DNA of 64,000 bases from Psychrobacter aquimaris (GCF_016107525.1 NZ_JABASR010000003.1:1-64000); one strand, 5' to 3'. Positions 8,004-18,131 are shown, numbered from the stretch's first letter. Notes: generated by a model from the letters alone, not told the origin. Made by a program: numbers and translations.

Positions 8004-8711
8004 ATGAAAACACTAGGATTATGTATCGCAGCAGGACTGGGCTTAAGCGCTTGTGCTGGTGGAATGACAGGCAACACGGGTCAAAATAACAATGTCAATG
8101 GCGTCGTCACTCAATACCCTGTTGAGGCTGCTATGCTCAACATCTACACCAAACAACGCAGTGATAAGTTAGTTGCCGTTGTCGGCAATCAAAGCGTGTC
8201 AGCAGAGATTCAAGTTACGCCTAAAGGCAGTATGGTATTTAATAATAAGTCTGTACAAGGTACAGAAATAAATACCATCAATAAGATGAATAATCAAATC
8301 ACCAATCAATCAGTCGCTATCAATTACTTTACTTTGAATCCACTGATATTCCATGGTTTTACCGATAGCACAGGCAGATACTCACTATCTAACCAGACAA
8401 CCACTATTCCTAAGATGGCGACGGTAGGCGCTTCTAGTAAGCTAATTACAGAAAATGTCTATGCTGATAGCAGCATGCGCAACAAGATAGGAACCTACAA
8501 CCAAGACTGGTCTCTGTCGCGAGATACGAATAACACTGCATGGTTCTGTATAGAAACCTCAGGCAATCTATTACTTAGCTATGATCCAGCAGGCACTTCA
8601 TCAGAATGCTACAAGATCAATGCCAAAGGCGATATCTTAGCAAGTAAGGTGACATTGAGTCAGCCGAGTAGTAATGGTGGCACTAAGAAAATCACCTTGA
8701 CCAGTCAATAG
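8004..8711 (+). CDS. putative lipoprotein, unknown
   Basis: A 235-residue protein with a lipoprotein signal peptide (lipobox LSAC, Cys at about residue 17: MKTLGLCIAAGLGLSACAGG). The mature part is rich in Asn, Thr and Ser, with repeated short beta-like segments, and has two cysteines near the C-terminus (AWFCIET...SECYKI) that could form a disulfide. I do not recognise the family. It has a good ribosome site (GAGGAT) and stands alone, followed by a terminator. Confidence 0.75.
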   Translation: MKTLGLCIAAGLGLSACAGGMTGNTGQNNNVNGVVTQYPVEAAMLNIYTKQRSDKLVAVVGNQSVSAEIQVTPKGSMVFNNKSVQGTEINTINKMNNQITNQSVAINYFTLNPLIFHGFTDSTGRYSLSNQTTTIPKMATVGASSKLITENVYADSSMRNKIGTYNQDWSLSRDTNNTAWFCIETSGNLLLSYDPAGTSSECYKINAKGDILASKVTLSQPSSNGGTKKITLTSQ

Positions 8712-8752
8712 TGATTAACTTGGTTACTTAGCTTTTGTCACATAACAACGAA

Positions 8753-8783
8753 AAAAATAGCGCCTAACATGGGCGCTATTTTT
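8753..8783. terminator. rho-independent terminator, bidirectional
   Basis: AAAAATAGCGCC (8753-8764) pairs with GGCGCTATTTTT (8772-8783) around a 7-nt loop. With A- and T-runs on both sides it can serve the lipoprotein gene and the convergent gene at 8803. Confidence 0.85.
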
Positions 8784-8802
8784 ATATCAAAAAGCTGCAC
8801 GA

Positions 8803-9063
8803 TTAAGAACGGTATCCATGAGTATGCTTAGCTTGATATTTGTTTTTTGCTTTTATATGAGCCACTGGTTTTTTTGATTGATACTTTGACGCTATTACTC
8901 TTTTCTTTACCTGCTTATGTTTATTATCGAACTTTGCATTGACCTTTTGATGTTGTATTTGAGTGGCATGATGCTTAGCAACATGAGGAGCTGCATTCGC
9001 TTGACCAACCATAGTAAGGCAAGCCGTCAAAGCTAGAATTGAGCTTATCATTATTTTTTTCAT
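8803..9063 (-). CDS. small secreted Lys/His-rich protein, unknown
   Basis: An 86-residue protein with a clear signal peptide (MKKIMISSILALTACL...GQANAA, cleavage near residue 25) and a mature part made almost only of Lys, His, Ala, Gln and Val, very basic and without cysteines. Family not recognised; small cationic periplasmic proteins of this kind are common in Moraxellaceae. The internal Met at 9063 is chosen as start because it begins the signal peptide. Confidence 0.6.
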   Translation of the reverse strand: MKKIMISSILALTACLTMVGQANAAPHVAKHHATQIQHQKVNAKFDNKHKQVKKRVIASKYQSKKPVAHIKAKNKYQAKHTHGYRS

Positions 9064-9596
9064 TGTATTTTCTCGTGTCAATTCATATGAATTATGAGTG
9101 AAAGTGTCTTACTCAATATCAAGCAAAACATTAACGTGATAAAAAGCATCGTGATAAAAGTCTGCTCTATCGACAACGAAAATGATAAACGATTCTAAGG
9201 TTAAGTAGATTCATGAAAATTGAAGAAAGGTAACCTTAATAAGGAAAGGTTGCTTCAATGGTACGCTATAAGCGTTATATTGGCGCTTTTGTAGACGGGC
9301 AAGTAATAGTTAATAAAAAAAACATCTTATATATAACTTAGGATAACTGACTTTGCCGTATTTTTTATAAAGCCTAGACTTTGTCACGATACTTTCATTT
9401 CCACCCTATAGAATGCGGTGATTATTCAAAGCCATTAACGATATGTCGCATATCAATGAAGATTTCTAAAGAGTGAAGACCAAATCAAGTAGGCTGAATA
9501 AGTATTTTGTAACGGTCGTTGGCATGTGGATTTTTTTAAAGTAGCCAATTGATGGCCTTCTGAACAGAATTTTTGAAATAACTGAGAGTAGATGTA
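9064..9596. other. gene-poor 530-bp stretch
   Basis: AT-rich, with no supported gene. A 27-codon ORF at 9258 (MVRYKRYIGAFVDG...) follows an AAGGAAAGG stretch but has no other support. No tRNA, repeat copy or strong hairpin was seen. Confidence 0.4.
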
Positions 9597-9986
9597 ATGA
9601 GCCATTACTTATGTTTGACAGATTATGAAAAGAATTTGATTGATAGTGCGTTGCTCATTCTAATGAAAAAAAATATCCAATATAGCGAGCAATCAAAAGA
9701 AAATTCAGTGCAGCAACACTATCAAGATTTTAATCTTACACTTTTTGAGCTATGTGCAAAAATAAAGGCTCCTGATTTTGATAAGCACATGGATTTATCT
9801 TCGAAAGAACTCAAAGCAATTAAAAAAGGCCTGACATCACTGTACAACCGTATCTATCAAAAAACCCTTAAGAAAACAGAGAGCCACCAAGAAGGTCACT
9901 ATAAGAGCTGTAAGTTGCAAATTATAGAGCTAGAGAGGAAAATCGATATTATCGAGAAAAACAATATAGAGGGCAATAGTTGTTAA
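9597..9986 (+). CDS. hypothetical cytoplasmic helical protein
   Basis: A 129-residue, Lys/Glu/Leu-rich, likely all-helical protein without signal or membrane segment; the last third (about 95-125) has coiled-coil character (KSCKLQIIELERKIDIIEK). Family not recognised. The base composition is more AT-rich than the metabolic genes, which may mean recent acquisition. It overlaps a possible second ORF by 7 bases. Confidence 0.5.
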   Translation: MSHYLCLTDYEKNLIDSALLILMKKNIQYSEQSKENSVQQHYQDFNLTLFELCAKIKAPDFDKHMDLSSKELKAIKKGLTSLYNRIYQKTLKKTESHQEGHYKSCKLQIIELERKIDIIEKNNIEGNSC

Positions 9987-10237
9987 GTTGTCCTTTTTTT
10001 TATCGAAAAATTTCGCTATTTTTAAGGCGCTACCACCATCAACACTGGTCGCGTAAAACAAGAAAAGGCACTCCACATTACATCAATCTTATGCTTATAT
10101 TTTCCGCTGTTTTTTTATTCAGTCCCTCCTATTTGCTTGGTTATAGTCTAGCTACTCTAGTCATATGGTCGTCTCAGCACAAGCTGGATATAGATACAGC
10201 AAATGATAGTATGACAAATAACAGGCTGAGCAAATGA
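9980..10237 (+). CDS. possible small membrane protein
   Basis: An 85-codon frame beginning with TTG inside the end of the previous gene. It has a basic N-terminal part (FLRRYHHQHWSRKTRKG) followed by a hydrophobic hairpin (about residues 37-63, LMLIFSAVFLFSPSYLLGYSLA). No family recognised and no strong ribosome site; the frame could start instead at a later codon. It is retained because of the membrane segments, the overlap and the terminator 60 bp downstream. Confidence 0.35.
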   Translation: MLSCPFFYRKISLFLRRYHHQHWSRKTRKGTPHYINLMLIFSAVFLFSPSYLLGYSLATLVIWSSQHKLDIDTANDSMTNNRLSK

Positions 10238-10299
10238 ACCATGAGCAATAAAAAACGTCTCTCATGCAAATAGGAGGCAATGATACGTTTAAACCATGG

Positions 10300-10331
10300 A
10301 TAGGGCATTTTTAGCGTGCCCTATTTTTTTA
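10300..10331. terminator. rho-independent terminator
   Basis: ATAGGGCA (10300-10307) pairs with TGCCCTAT (10317-10324), followed by a run of T. It sits between the plus-strand ORFs and the convergent response regulator. Confidence 0.75.
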
Positions 10332-11255
10332 TCTACTAATGCGCCAACTTCTGAATTTGGCAAAGAAACCCTTCAGCCTTTCAGAAAAGTTAAAAGCCTC
10401 TGACTCCGGCACTTCTTCGACATGATGACGAGCCGCCAGTATCGGCTGCTGCACCAATCTTTCGTGATGATCAAAAGCGCGATCAAGACTGATACTCATG
10501 ATAGAGAAGTTGGTCGGACGTGGTAGACAGCGATACACCTGACCCTTATTGATTAAATCAATGACCATATGGGCATCTTTGAATTCAGTCAACATCAGCA
10601 CCATGAGATCTGGCTGGATATTTTTTAAGGCATAAACGATGGGTGTAATATTCTCTTGATTGAGCGTCGAATCCGTAATAGTAACGCCAAAGCGTTTTTT
10701 TTGTAATAACGTTGCTGCCTGTTCAAGATTGCTGGCCCAGCTCACGTTATAAGCACTCTTAAAATGACTTTTTATTTGTTGATAGATGCTCTCATCATCA
10801 TCTAATACCAATATATTGCGATTACTAACAGTGCCACTATCAACACGGTGTTGAGTCGCATCATTTTCCATGATTTCTTGCGTTTTCTGAGCAATTTCTG
10901 TGGCTTTATTAACGATTTTTTTAAGCTCATCATTTTGCCATGGCTTAGTGATATAGCGATAAATTTCGCCTTCATTCACAGAATCCATCACGGCATTCAG
11001 ATCCGCATAACCGGTTAACAAGATACGAATAGTATTTGGTGAAGCTGCTTTGATGTCACTCAATACTTCCGTACCTTGCTTATCTGGCATGCGTTGGTCG
11101 CTGATGACCACTTGTACCTCATTTTGGCTGACATATTCCATTAGCTCAGTGGCATCGGTAGTAATAAATACATCATGTGACTGGCGAAAATGCATCTTTA
11201 AGCTGCGCAAGATACGCGGCTCATCATCGATAAAAGCGATTTTTGGTTTTTGCAT
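10329..11255 (-). CDS. double-receiver response regulator, no output domain
   Basis: A 308-residue protein with two receiver domains. REC1 (about residues 4-120) is complete: D10/D11, phospho-acceptor D53 in ISDQRMPDKQG, K104 in YITKPWQND, and resembles receivers of the RpfG/HupR type. REC2 (about 147-262) has DDD at 152-154 and D195 in TITDSTLN, but the conserved Lys is Arg (R246 in CLPRPTN), so it may be poorly phosphorylated. No DNA-binding, GGDEF, EAL or HD-GYP domain follows; the C-terminus is basic. It begins 33 bp after the Cache kinase stop and is probably cotranscribed. It may act as a phosphate sink or through protein contacts. Confidence 0.85.
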   Translation of the reverse strand: MQKPKIAFIDDEPRILRSLKMHFRQSHDVFITTDATELMEYVSQNEVQVVISDQRMPDKQGTEVLSDIKAASPNTIRILLTGYADLNAVMDSVNEGEIYRYITKPWQNDELKKIVNKATEIAQKTQEIMENDATQHRVDSGTVSNRNILVLDDDESIYQQIKSHFKSAYNVSWASNLEQAATLLQKKRFGVTITDSTLNQENITPIVYALKNIQPDLMVLMLTEFKDAHMVIDLINKGQVYRCLPRPTNFSIMSISLDRAFDHHERLVQQPILAARHHVEEVPESEAFNFSERLKGFFAKFRSWRISR

Positions 11256-11288
11256 GACGCTCTCTTTAAATAAGTGGTTGCAAGTATC

Positions 11289-13646
11289 TCAACTTTCAAA
11301 TAAGGCTTGTGCAGGTTTCTTTTCATGAACGATAGACTGTATCGGGAGCATAAGGGTAAACGTCGTGCCCGTGCCAACCATTGAGCTAACCTCAATGCGT
11401 CCACCATGTTGTTCGATGATTTGTACTGTAATGGCCAATCCCAACCCTGTGCCATCGCCTGCTTTTTTGGTGGTAAAAAACGGCTCAAAGATATGCGTTA
11501 AAATATGCTCTGCGATACCGACACCATTATCTATAATGCGTACCACGATATATTTCTGCGCCTCATCGACAGACGACGTGACTTGCAATGTCCCTTTATG
11601 ATCACTCGGTATGGCTTGCGCGGCATTATTAAATAGGTTTAATAATACTTGGTTAATTTGCGAAGGATTACACTGAATAAGCGGCAGCTCGGCTAGGTTG
11701 GTATTGACGTCTAAGGTTTTTAAATTATTGCGAGCCATAGTCAATGAGGTATTGATACATTCATTGATATCGACATCTTTTACTTTGGATTCGTCAAGTC
11801 GAGAAAAGTCGCGCAAGCTGACGACCAGTTCAGCAATTTGATCCACGCCATACAGTCCGTCTTTAATCAAATCTGCCAAATCTTCATTGACTTCATCTTC
11901 TTTGATTGCCTCGCAGCATTTTAAGGTTTGCTCTATTAGCTGCTTGACTTGTTCTTGATTGATAGTTGGCGCTTTTAACGCCTGCAATAATTGATCGGTA
12001 TGCTGTAGCAGCTCATCAAAACGCATGAGATTATCGCCGACCAGCTCCATATTACTACGCACATAGCCCAATGGAGTATTGACCTCATGTGCCACGCCAG
12101 CCACCATTTGGCCTAATGTCGCCATTTTTTCGGAGCGCACCAGATGCACTTGTGAGGCTTTTAACTCATCCATGGCTTGCTGCAAGTCTTGCGTGCGGGC
12201 GGCGACTTGTTTTTCTAGATGGACATTTATTTCAGCAAGCGCACCTTCATTTTCGACGACGCGGTCGATTAATTGATTGGTCTGCTCACTGATGATTTGA
12301 ATTTCGCTGACATTTGAGTGTGGCAGTTTAAGTGCGCTTAATTGTTGATATTTTTTTTGTTCAATCAATGCACCCATATCAGCCACTGCTAGTGCCATGT
12401 ACTTTAATGGTCGAGTAAAGTAGCGACGGAACACCCATGCAGTCAACAACAAGATAGGAATAAAACCCAGTAGCATGGTTTGAATTAGCTGGTTCGACAA
12501 TGCATTTGCCACGCTCATCATGTCATTATTGGGCTTGACGATAACCATTTTCCAATAGGTAAATGGCATACGAAACACAAAGGCGGTGGCAGGCTGCTGC
12601 AACACAAAATCATTGGGCACAGCGATGGTCTCAACTAAGTGACTGTCTACCAAATTAAATGTTTGATCAATATTTAACAGCAGTAATGCTGACAGCAACT
12701 TGGATTCTTGTTCGCTGATTTTATCAAGATTGGTCGTACTCAAAATACTACGTGCGGCGAGCGTATAACGACCTTCATCTTTGGCAACTGCCTCATCGAT
12801 GAGTGTTTGGTTAATATGATCTAGGCTGTCCGCAATAGGTGCAAAGGTAGGATGTTTCTCGGCCAATTGATGCGCGGTTACCATCTCGCCTTGGGGGTTA
12901 TCTTTAGTCGCTTGCGTGACCATAGATTGATCAGGAAAGGTCAAAAATCTATTGTCCAAATCTACCAAAAAGACATAACCACCCAGCTTATCTTGCCACT
13001 TTTTCATGGCGTCATCGAGGTTATCTAATAGCAGGTTAAAACTCACTACTCCATCAAAAGCCTGATTGCGACTGTCATACAATGCCTTGGCGCAAGTCAT
13101 CATCGGCTGATTGCTTTGCGGATCGACATACGCACGACTCCAGACACAGTGGTCATGACGTGCGTACATCGCAGGAATGTACCACCACTCTCGATAATAA
13201 GGATTAGGCGTTTGGCGCACTCGATTATAACGCTCTAATGGCTGCATGTTGCCTGAGTCATCACGCGCCCACACAAACGACTGGCGCTCTCGGTCTTGCG
13301 CGTACATATTGGGATCAAACCACACGCCGCCGCCCACAATCCTTTGATCGGTTTGTTGCATGAGATTGCCAAAGGTTTCTTTATAAAGAACGTCTTCTTT
13401 TGGCAAGCCGCCCGCCATCGCACTGGTGGCTTTTGCCAGTCCGTCGACATGATTGATACTCGCCATAATGCTGTTAATGGCTTCGTTACCCGTTTCAACG
13501 ACTATCTCTGAGGTCATCTCCAGTATGCGCGGCTTAGCTTGGGTCTCGATGACCCAGTAAACCATCAAAATAATCAGTAAAAAAGCTAACGCTAAAATAA
13601 TCAGCATACGTGTGGAAATACTACCAAGCCGACCAGCAACACTCAT
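11289..13646 (-). CDS. Cache-domain sensor histidine kinase
   Basis: A 785-residue kinase: first membrane helix (about residues 14-33), a large periplasmic double Cache sensor (about 40-370, with VGGGVWFDPNMY and a WWYIPAMYARHD segment), second helix (about 395-415), a HAMP-like region and coiled coil (about 420-500), H-box with His520 in VAGVAHEVNTPLG, N-box NLFNNAAQAI, DNGVGI, FEPFFTTK and GTGLGLAI. HK family with the HEVNTP box as in DctB-like kinases. Cache sensors bind small metabolites such as amino or carboxylic acids. The partner is the double-receiver protein downstream. Confidence 0.9.
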   Translation of the reverse strand: MSVAGRLGSISTRMLIILALAFLLIILMVYWVIETQAKPRILEMTSEIVVETGNEAINSIMASINHVDGLAKATSAMAGGLPKEDVLYKETFGNLMQQTDQRIVGGGVWFDPNMYAQDRERQSFVWARDDSGNMQPLERYNRVRQTPNPYYREWWYIPAMYARHDHCVWSRAYVDPQSNQPMMTCAKALYDSRNQAFDGVVSFNLLLDNLDDAMKKWQDKLGGYVFLVDLDNRFLTFPDQSMVTQATKDNPQGEMVTAHQLAEKHPTFAPIADSLDHINQTLIDEAVAKDEGRYTLAARSILSTTNLDKISEQESKLLSALLLLNIDQTFNLVDSHLVETIAVPNDFVLQQPATAFVFRMPFTYWKMVIVKPNNDMMSVANALSNQLIQTMLLGFIPILLLTAWVFRRYFTRPLKYMALAVADMGALIEQKKYQQLSALKLPHSNVSEIQIISEQTNQLIDRVVENEGALAEINVHLEKQVAARTQDLQQAMDELKASQVHLVRSEKMATLGQMVAGVAHEVNTPLGYVRSNMELVGDNLMRFDELLQHTDQLLQALKAPTINQEQVKQLIEQTLKCCEAIKEDEVNEDLADLIKDGLYGVDQIAELVVSLRDFSRLDESKVKDVDINECINTSLTMARNNLKTLDVNTNLAELPLIQCNPSQINQVLLNLFNNAAQAIPSDHKGTLQVTSSVDEAQKYIVVRIIDNGVGIAEHILTHIFEPFFTTKKAGDGTGLGLAITVQIIEQHGGRIEVSSMVGTGTTFTLMLPIQSIVHEKKPAQALFES

Positions 13647-13941
13647 AGATAAACCTTATATTGATGCGTCTACCATCATCAATGAATCACTGAATGAATA
13701 AAGACATCAGTGATACGCAACCACCATTTATAGTGGGCTCAAGGATACGATGCAGTCATGACAACATGATGACAAAAGTTTTGTTTTATTATCTGTTGAC
13801 CAGTATCTTTTAATTAACAACAATTAGCTTGCGGTTGCTAGATACAACCTTGTCATCATTTAGCGCTGCTGCCTTTTTCTCATCAATCACAACATACAGC
13901 TTATTGAGCACATAGCTACACTATCAGCCATTACAAGACAC

Positions 13942-13970
13942 AAAAAAAGCCACTTATTTTTAAGTGGCTT
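13942..13970 (-). terminator. rho-independent terminator on the minus strand
   Basis: AAGCCACTTA (13947-13956) pairs with TAAGTGGCTT (13961-13970). On the minus strand the stem is followed by seven T (13948-13942). No annotated minus-strand gene precedes it except the small frame at 14006-14080. Confidence 0.8.
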
Positions 13971-14005
13971 CTTCATATTCAAATCAGGCGCTGTCTTACT
14001 CATAA

Positions 14006-14080
14006 TTAGTAAGGATTCAACACATTAGCACAGGAAACACGATCAGCAAAACAGTCGCTAGTTTTTTCTATTGATATCAT
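14006..14080 (-). CDS. candidate 24-residue small protein
   Basis: ATG at 14080, TAA at 14006. The peptide begins MISIEKTSDCFADR and ends VSCANVLNPY, with two cysteines and no hydrophobic segment. AAAGG lies 5 bases before the ATG, and a strong terminator follows 36 bases after the stop, so a short transcript of about 200 nt is plausible; TATAAA/TATAGA stretches at about 14130-14145 on the minus strand could be a -10. Unknown family. It may instead mark a small RNA. Confidence 0.4.
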   Translation of the reverse strand: MISIEKTSDCFADRVSCANVLNPY

Positions 14081-14344
14081 CAACACCTTTATAATCACAG
14101 AGTCTACCAAGTTTATCTTGTTCTATACTGTGAAATTTTATACATATGTTATATTAATAATACTAATATAGATGTTCTGTTTGTATTTTATATAATAGAG
14201 TCGATTACCGTCACTTATCACTGATTGTAATATCTGTCTGCTGTACACTCAGAGATTGATATAACTCGCTCATACAGTTATTCAAATAAACCTAAAGAAA
14301 GGCGCTTACAAAGTCTTTCTCTTTTCAGAATTAAAGGAAGACCG

Positions 14345-14821
14345 ATGCGTTCTTTGTTTTTCAGTACTTTGTGCTTAGCAAGCAGCCTTTCGCTAGTGGC
14401 TTGTAATACTCATCAACCAAACACAGCAAGCAAATCAACAGAGATCATTACAAACACGACAAAAGAGAACGCTGATAAACAGCCAAACGTGGAGCCGTCC
14501 AGTACCAAAGAGCCGTTATCGGCATTCACTGCTTTTGGTAATAAAGAGAAAAGTTGGCGCACAGTGGTTAATGGTAACCAACTTAGTATTGAAGCAGATT
14601 TTTTGAAACCAACAACCATCGTTGTCTCTCGTTCGACCGACGCTGAAGGTGTTGAATACGTGAGCACCGTTAGCGGCAAACCTATTATCATGAATATACA
14701 CGGCCAGACTTGTACCGATGATAATGGCTATCAGAATGAATTTACCGCGACGTTAACTTATGATAATAAAAGCTATCAAGGTTGCGCGGTTGCTGGAGCG
14801 TTTGAAACAGCGCCTACGTAA
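14345..14821 (+). CDS. putative lipoprotein with C-terminal COG3650-like domain
   Basis: A 158-residue protein with a lipoprotein signal (lipobox LVAC, Cys at residue 20), a Thr/Ser/Lys linker (21-60) and a small beta domain. The segment CTDDNGYQNEFTATLTY followed by YQGCA resembles the 'C-DGMS-x-Y-x-A-x-V...G-x-x-x-GC' pattern of COG3650-type periplasmic proteins; its two cysteines may pair. Function unknown. The start has AAAGGAAG upstream. Confidence 0.65.
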   Translation: MRSLFFSTLCLASSLSLVACNTHQPNTASKSTEIITNTTKENADKQPNVEPSSTKEPLSAFTAFGNKEKSWRTVVNGNQLSIEADFLKPTTIVVSRSTDAEGVEYVSTVSGKPIIMNIHGQTCTDDNGYQNEFTATLTYDNKSYQGCAVAGAFETAPT

Positions 14822-15025
14822 TTACATAGCAGTCCTTATGGTTAGCAACCATAATAAACAGTAAACCATTAGCAAATGAATAACGCATAATCTGGCAAAT
14901 AAATACTTATATTCTTTTCAACCGATGTCACTATTGTTTAATGAAGACAATCTATAATCTGTCTATAAATCATTCATTTAAGTCAAATAACCTTTATATC
15001 AGTCTTACTAAATAAGGATGAACTT

Positions 15026-16960
15026 ATGAAAACCATAAAGACTCAAACAGGTAATCCGGTAGACCATGACACATTTATTCGCCAGCCCGATGCCAGTAAA
15101 ACCCGTGTAGAAAATATACCAGGCAAGAGCTTACCCTTTCCGGACCAAATTGGTAATTATCAGCGCAATATAGGGACGCCCAATGACGCTTATCAAGACA
15201 GTAAGGTTTATATCGTGGGTGGCGGCGTTGCAGGTCTAGCCAGTGCTTATTACTGTATCCGAGATGGCAAGGTATCCGCTGAAAATATTATTATCTTAGA
15301 GTACCTGGACGTTGCAGGTGGCTCCTTAGATGGTAGCGGTAATCCCGAGACTGGCTATATGATTCGTGGTGGTCGTGAAATGGACTTCACCTACGAAAAT
15401 TTTTGGGATTTATTCCAAGATATTCCTGCACTTAAAATGCCTGCACCTTATAGCACCTTGGATGAGTATCGAATTGCAAACGATACCGACCCAAACTACT
15501 CCATTGCGCGACTGATACACAAACAAGGTGAGATAAAAGACTTCAGTCAACTGGGATTGAGTAAAACCAATCAGCTCGCATTAATTCGTTTGCTGTTAAA
15601 GCGCAAAGAAGAATTGGACGATATCACGATTGAAGAGTATTTTGACGACAGCTTCTTAAGCAGTAATTTTTGGACGTTTTGGCGTACCATGTTTGCTTTT
15701 GAAAACTGGCACAGTTTACTTGAACTTAAGCTTTATGCGCATCGATTTTTACATGCATTAGATGGTCTAAACGACATGTCTGCCTTGGTATTCCCAAGAT
15801 ACAACCAGTTTGATAGCTTTGTGGTACCACTAAAGAACTATCTAAAAGACAAAGGCGTACAATTTCAGTACGACACGCTAGTCACTGATTTAGACATTGA
15901 GTTTGAGAACGAAGATAAGGTAACAGGCGCTAAAAAGGTCAATGCCATTGTGATGGAGAAAGCGGGTGAAGAAACCACTGTCCCCATGGGCGCTAATGAC
16001 TTTGTCATCGTGACGACAGGCTCCATGACTGAAGATACCCGCTATGGGGATGATAATACCGCACCTACCCTAGACTTCACTCAGGATAATATGGGGCAAT
16101 CGTCTGGTTGGAAAGTATGGAATAACCTAGCCAAGCAGTCTGCTGTCTTTGGTCATCCAAATAAATTTAATCAGCATGTGGACAAATCTTCTTGGATGTC
16201 TGCCACTTTGACCTGCCAACCCTCTGCCTTTATTGATAAGCTCAAAACGCTGTCCGTCAACGATCCATATACTGGTAAAACAGTGACCGGCGGTATTATT
16301 ACCATTACTGACTCAAACTGGTTGATGAGCTTTACTTGTAACCGTCAACCGCACTTCCCTGATCAGCCAAAAGACACGCTAGTGATATGGGTGTATGCCT
16401 TATTGATGGACAAAGAAGGCAATTATGTCAAAAAAACCATGCCAGAATGTACGGGTACAGAAATTTTGACGGAACTTTGCCATCACCTTGGTATCATCGA
16501 TAATTTAGACAATGTCATGGCCAATACCATCGTCAGGACCGCTTATATGCCTTACATTACCTCGATGTTTATGCCACGAGCTAAAGGCGATCGCCCCGAA
16601 GTCGTCCCTGACGGTTGTGTCAATATGGGGTTGGTCGGGCAGTTCGTTGAGACACGTAATGATGTGGTCTTTACCATGGAGAGCTCTGTGCGTACTGCCC
16701 GTGTCGCAGTTTATGAGCTACTGAATGTGCAAAAACAAGTTCCCGATATAAACCCATTACAATATGATATCCGTCAATTACTAAAAGCCGCGAACACCCT
16801 CAACGATGGCAAAGGCTTCATCGGTGAAGGTCTATTAAATAAGCTCCTTAAAGGTACCTATTACGAGCACATATTGCCAAAAGCCAATCAATCCACCAAC
16901 GGCAATGACTCAATATTTTCTCAGCAATGGGAGGCGATCAAAGGACTTTGGCATAAGTAG
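15026..16960 (+). CDS. ohyA: oleate hydratase
   Basis: A 644-residue FAD-dependent fatty acid hydratase (MCRA family), which adds water to the cis-9 double bond of unsaturated fatty acids, giving 10-hydroxy acids. Seen: an N-terminal nucleotide-binding site [16 protein letters not shown] (about residues 61-76), the family segment [20 protein letters not shown] (with the conserved acidic residue), [12 protein letters not shown], and a C-terminal region with [16 protein letters not shown]. Length and motifs match the family. A divergent-type arrangement with LysR and Old Yellow Enzyme follows. Possible roles are detoxifying host or environmental unsaturated fatty acids and membrane lipid adaptation. 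Confidence 0.93.
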   Translation: MKTIKTQTGNPVDHDTFIRQPDASKTRVENIPGKSLPFPDQIGNYQRNIGTPNDAYQDSKVYIVGGGVAGLASAYYCIRDGKVSAENIIILEYLDVAGGSLDGSGNPETGYMIRGGREMDFTYENFWDLFQDIPALKMPAPYSTLDEYRIANDTDPNYSIARLIHKQGEIKDFSQLGLSKTNQLALIRLLLKRKEELDDITIEEYFDDSFLSSNFWTFWRTMFAFENWHSLLELKLYAHRFLHALDGLNDMSALVFPRYNQFDSFVVPLKNYLKDKGVQFQYDTLVTDLDIEFENEDKVTGAKKVNAIVMEKAGEETTVPMGANDFVIVTTGSMTEDTRYGDDNTAPTLDFTQDNMGQSSGWKVWNNLAKQSAVFGHPNKFNQHVDKSSWMSATLTCQPSAFIDKLKTLSVNDPYTGKTVTGGIITITDSNWLMSFTCNRQPHFPDQPKDTLVIWVYALLMDKEGNYVKKTMPECTGTEILTELCHHLGIIDNLDNVMANTIVRTAYMPYITSMFMPRAKGDRPEVVPDGCVNMGLVGQFVETRNDVVFTMESSVRTARVAVYELLNVQKQVPDINPLQYDIRQLLKAANTLNDGKGFIGEGLLNKLLKGTYYEHILPKANQSTNGNDSIFSQQWEAIKGLWHK

Positions 16961-17023
16961 TTGTAGTTTTAATAAAAGTAGTTTTGGTAAAAGTAAGAAC
17001 GAAAAATAAAAGCGATAACGTTC

Positions 17024-17074
17024 TAGGGCGTGTCCTCATTTTAAAAACGAAGATGGAAATGAGGTCATGCCCTA
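17024..17074. repeat. internally deleted MITE copy, 51 bp
   Basis: TAGGGCGTGTCCTCATTTT at the left and AAATGAGGTCATGCCCTA at the right, joined by about 14 bases; the two ends form a near-perfect hairpin of about 17 bp. It lies between the convergent oleate hydratase and LysR genes and may act as a bidirectional terminator. Its right-end CTA is the complement of the LysR stop codon. Confidence 0.75.
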
Positions 17075-17980
17075 GTCAGACTTGGATAACTGCTGTAACT
17101 GCTCAATCAGCCAACGGTGTATACCACTGTGACTGGTACGTGGGTGCCATGCTGCTATCACCTTAAATGTGGGTGGCAAGGCTGCCACTTTAAGCTCTTT
17201 AACCCGACTGTTTGGCAATAAACGCGAGGGATAAAATGCAATCATATCGGTTGTATAGAGGATATCTGGCACCGCAGAAAAGCTAGGAACGGACATAACA
17301 ATATTTCGTTTAAGACCTTTTTCTGCAAACCACTGGTCATGAGAGCCACGCAAGTTAGCGCGTGAAGGTGACACCACCAGCTGCGAGTGCGCAGCAATTT
17401 GCGCCAGTGACAGCGGCTCAGTTGTAATATTATTATTACAACCAGTAATGCAGAAATGTTGTTCTTCAAGCAACGTCACATAAGCCAAGTTATCAGGGAT
17501 AAATTCTGGGAAAGTAATCAGCAGATCAAGCTCGCCTGCCGTAATAAGCTGATTGACATTGTCTGAGGCAAAATCACGCACGATTAACTTCAAATCAGGC
17601 GCATCGCGACGCGTTATATGAAACAACTGCGGTAATAATGCCTGCGTCGCATAGTCGGTCGCGCTAATCGTAAACACCCCTTTATAAGTCTGCGGCGAAA
17701 ACACATCCGGTTCTAACAGTGCTTCTAATTGCTCTAATATGCGACTAATGGGTTGCTGCATCGATAGCGCTTTGGGGGTTGCCACCATGCTATTGCCTTG
17801 ACGAATAAACAAACGATCATCAAACAAATCACGCAGCTTACGTAACTGTTCGCTGATTGCCTGTTGCGTCAGCCCCATTTTGCGCGCGACTTGTGAGAGA
17901 TTTTTTAGATCAAGTAGCGCATGTAGCACTCTCAGCTGCTTGATATCGAGTCGGTTAATACCATTCATAATCTGTACCAT
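17072..17980 (-). CDS. LysR-family transcriptional regulator
   Basis: A 302-residue regulator: winged HTH (about residues 12-72, LSQVARKMGLTQQAISEQLRKL...) and effector domain (about 95-295) with FTISATDYATQALLPQLFHI. It diverges from the Old Yellow Enzyme gene, with about 150 bp between, and is probably its regulator. The start is uncertain: ATG at 17980 and 17968 lie in a small repeat (ATGAATGGT) with no clear ribosome site; 17968 would remove four residues. The stop codon is contributed by the repeat at 17024-17074, so the C-terminus (LSKSD) may have been trimmed by that insertion. Confidence 0.85.
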   Translation of the reverse strand: MVQIMNGINRLDIKQLRVLHALLDLKNLSQVARKMGLTQQAISEQLRKLRDLFDDRLFIRQGNSMVATPKALSMQQPISRILEQLEALLEPDVFSPQTYKGVFTISATDYATQALLPQLFHITRRDAPDLKLIVRDFASDNVNQLITAGELDLLITFPEFIPDNLAYVTLLEEQHFCITGCNNNITTEPLSLAQIAAHSQLVVSPSRANLRGSHDQWFAEKGLKRNIVMSVPSFSAVPDILYTTDMIAFYPSRLLPNSRVKELKVAALPPTFKVIAAWHPRTSHSGIHRWLIEQLQQLSKSD

Positions 17981-18131
17981 TCATAATTGTATCTTAAACA
18001 AGAAAATCCTGTTTCCGATTGTATCCATAAAACTCTATGCTTGCCAACCTTACTTACGCAGTAATAAAGCATCAAAACAAGCTCAGTGGTTTAAACAATA
18101 ACCCCGTCTATTTGTTTTAAAAGAGAGTTTT

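Noticed and set aside
9258..9341. 27-codon ORF MVRYKRYIGAFVDG...
   Set aside because: Only a purine-rich stretch supports it; no terminator or context.
14006..14080. Type I toxin
   Set aside because: The peptide lacks a hydrophobic membrane segment, which such toxins need.
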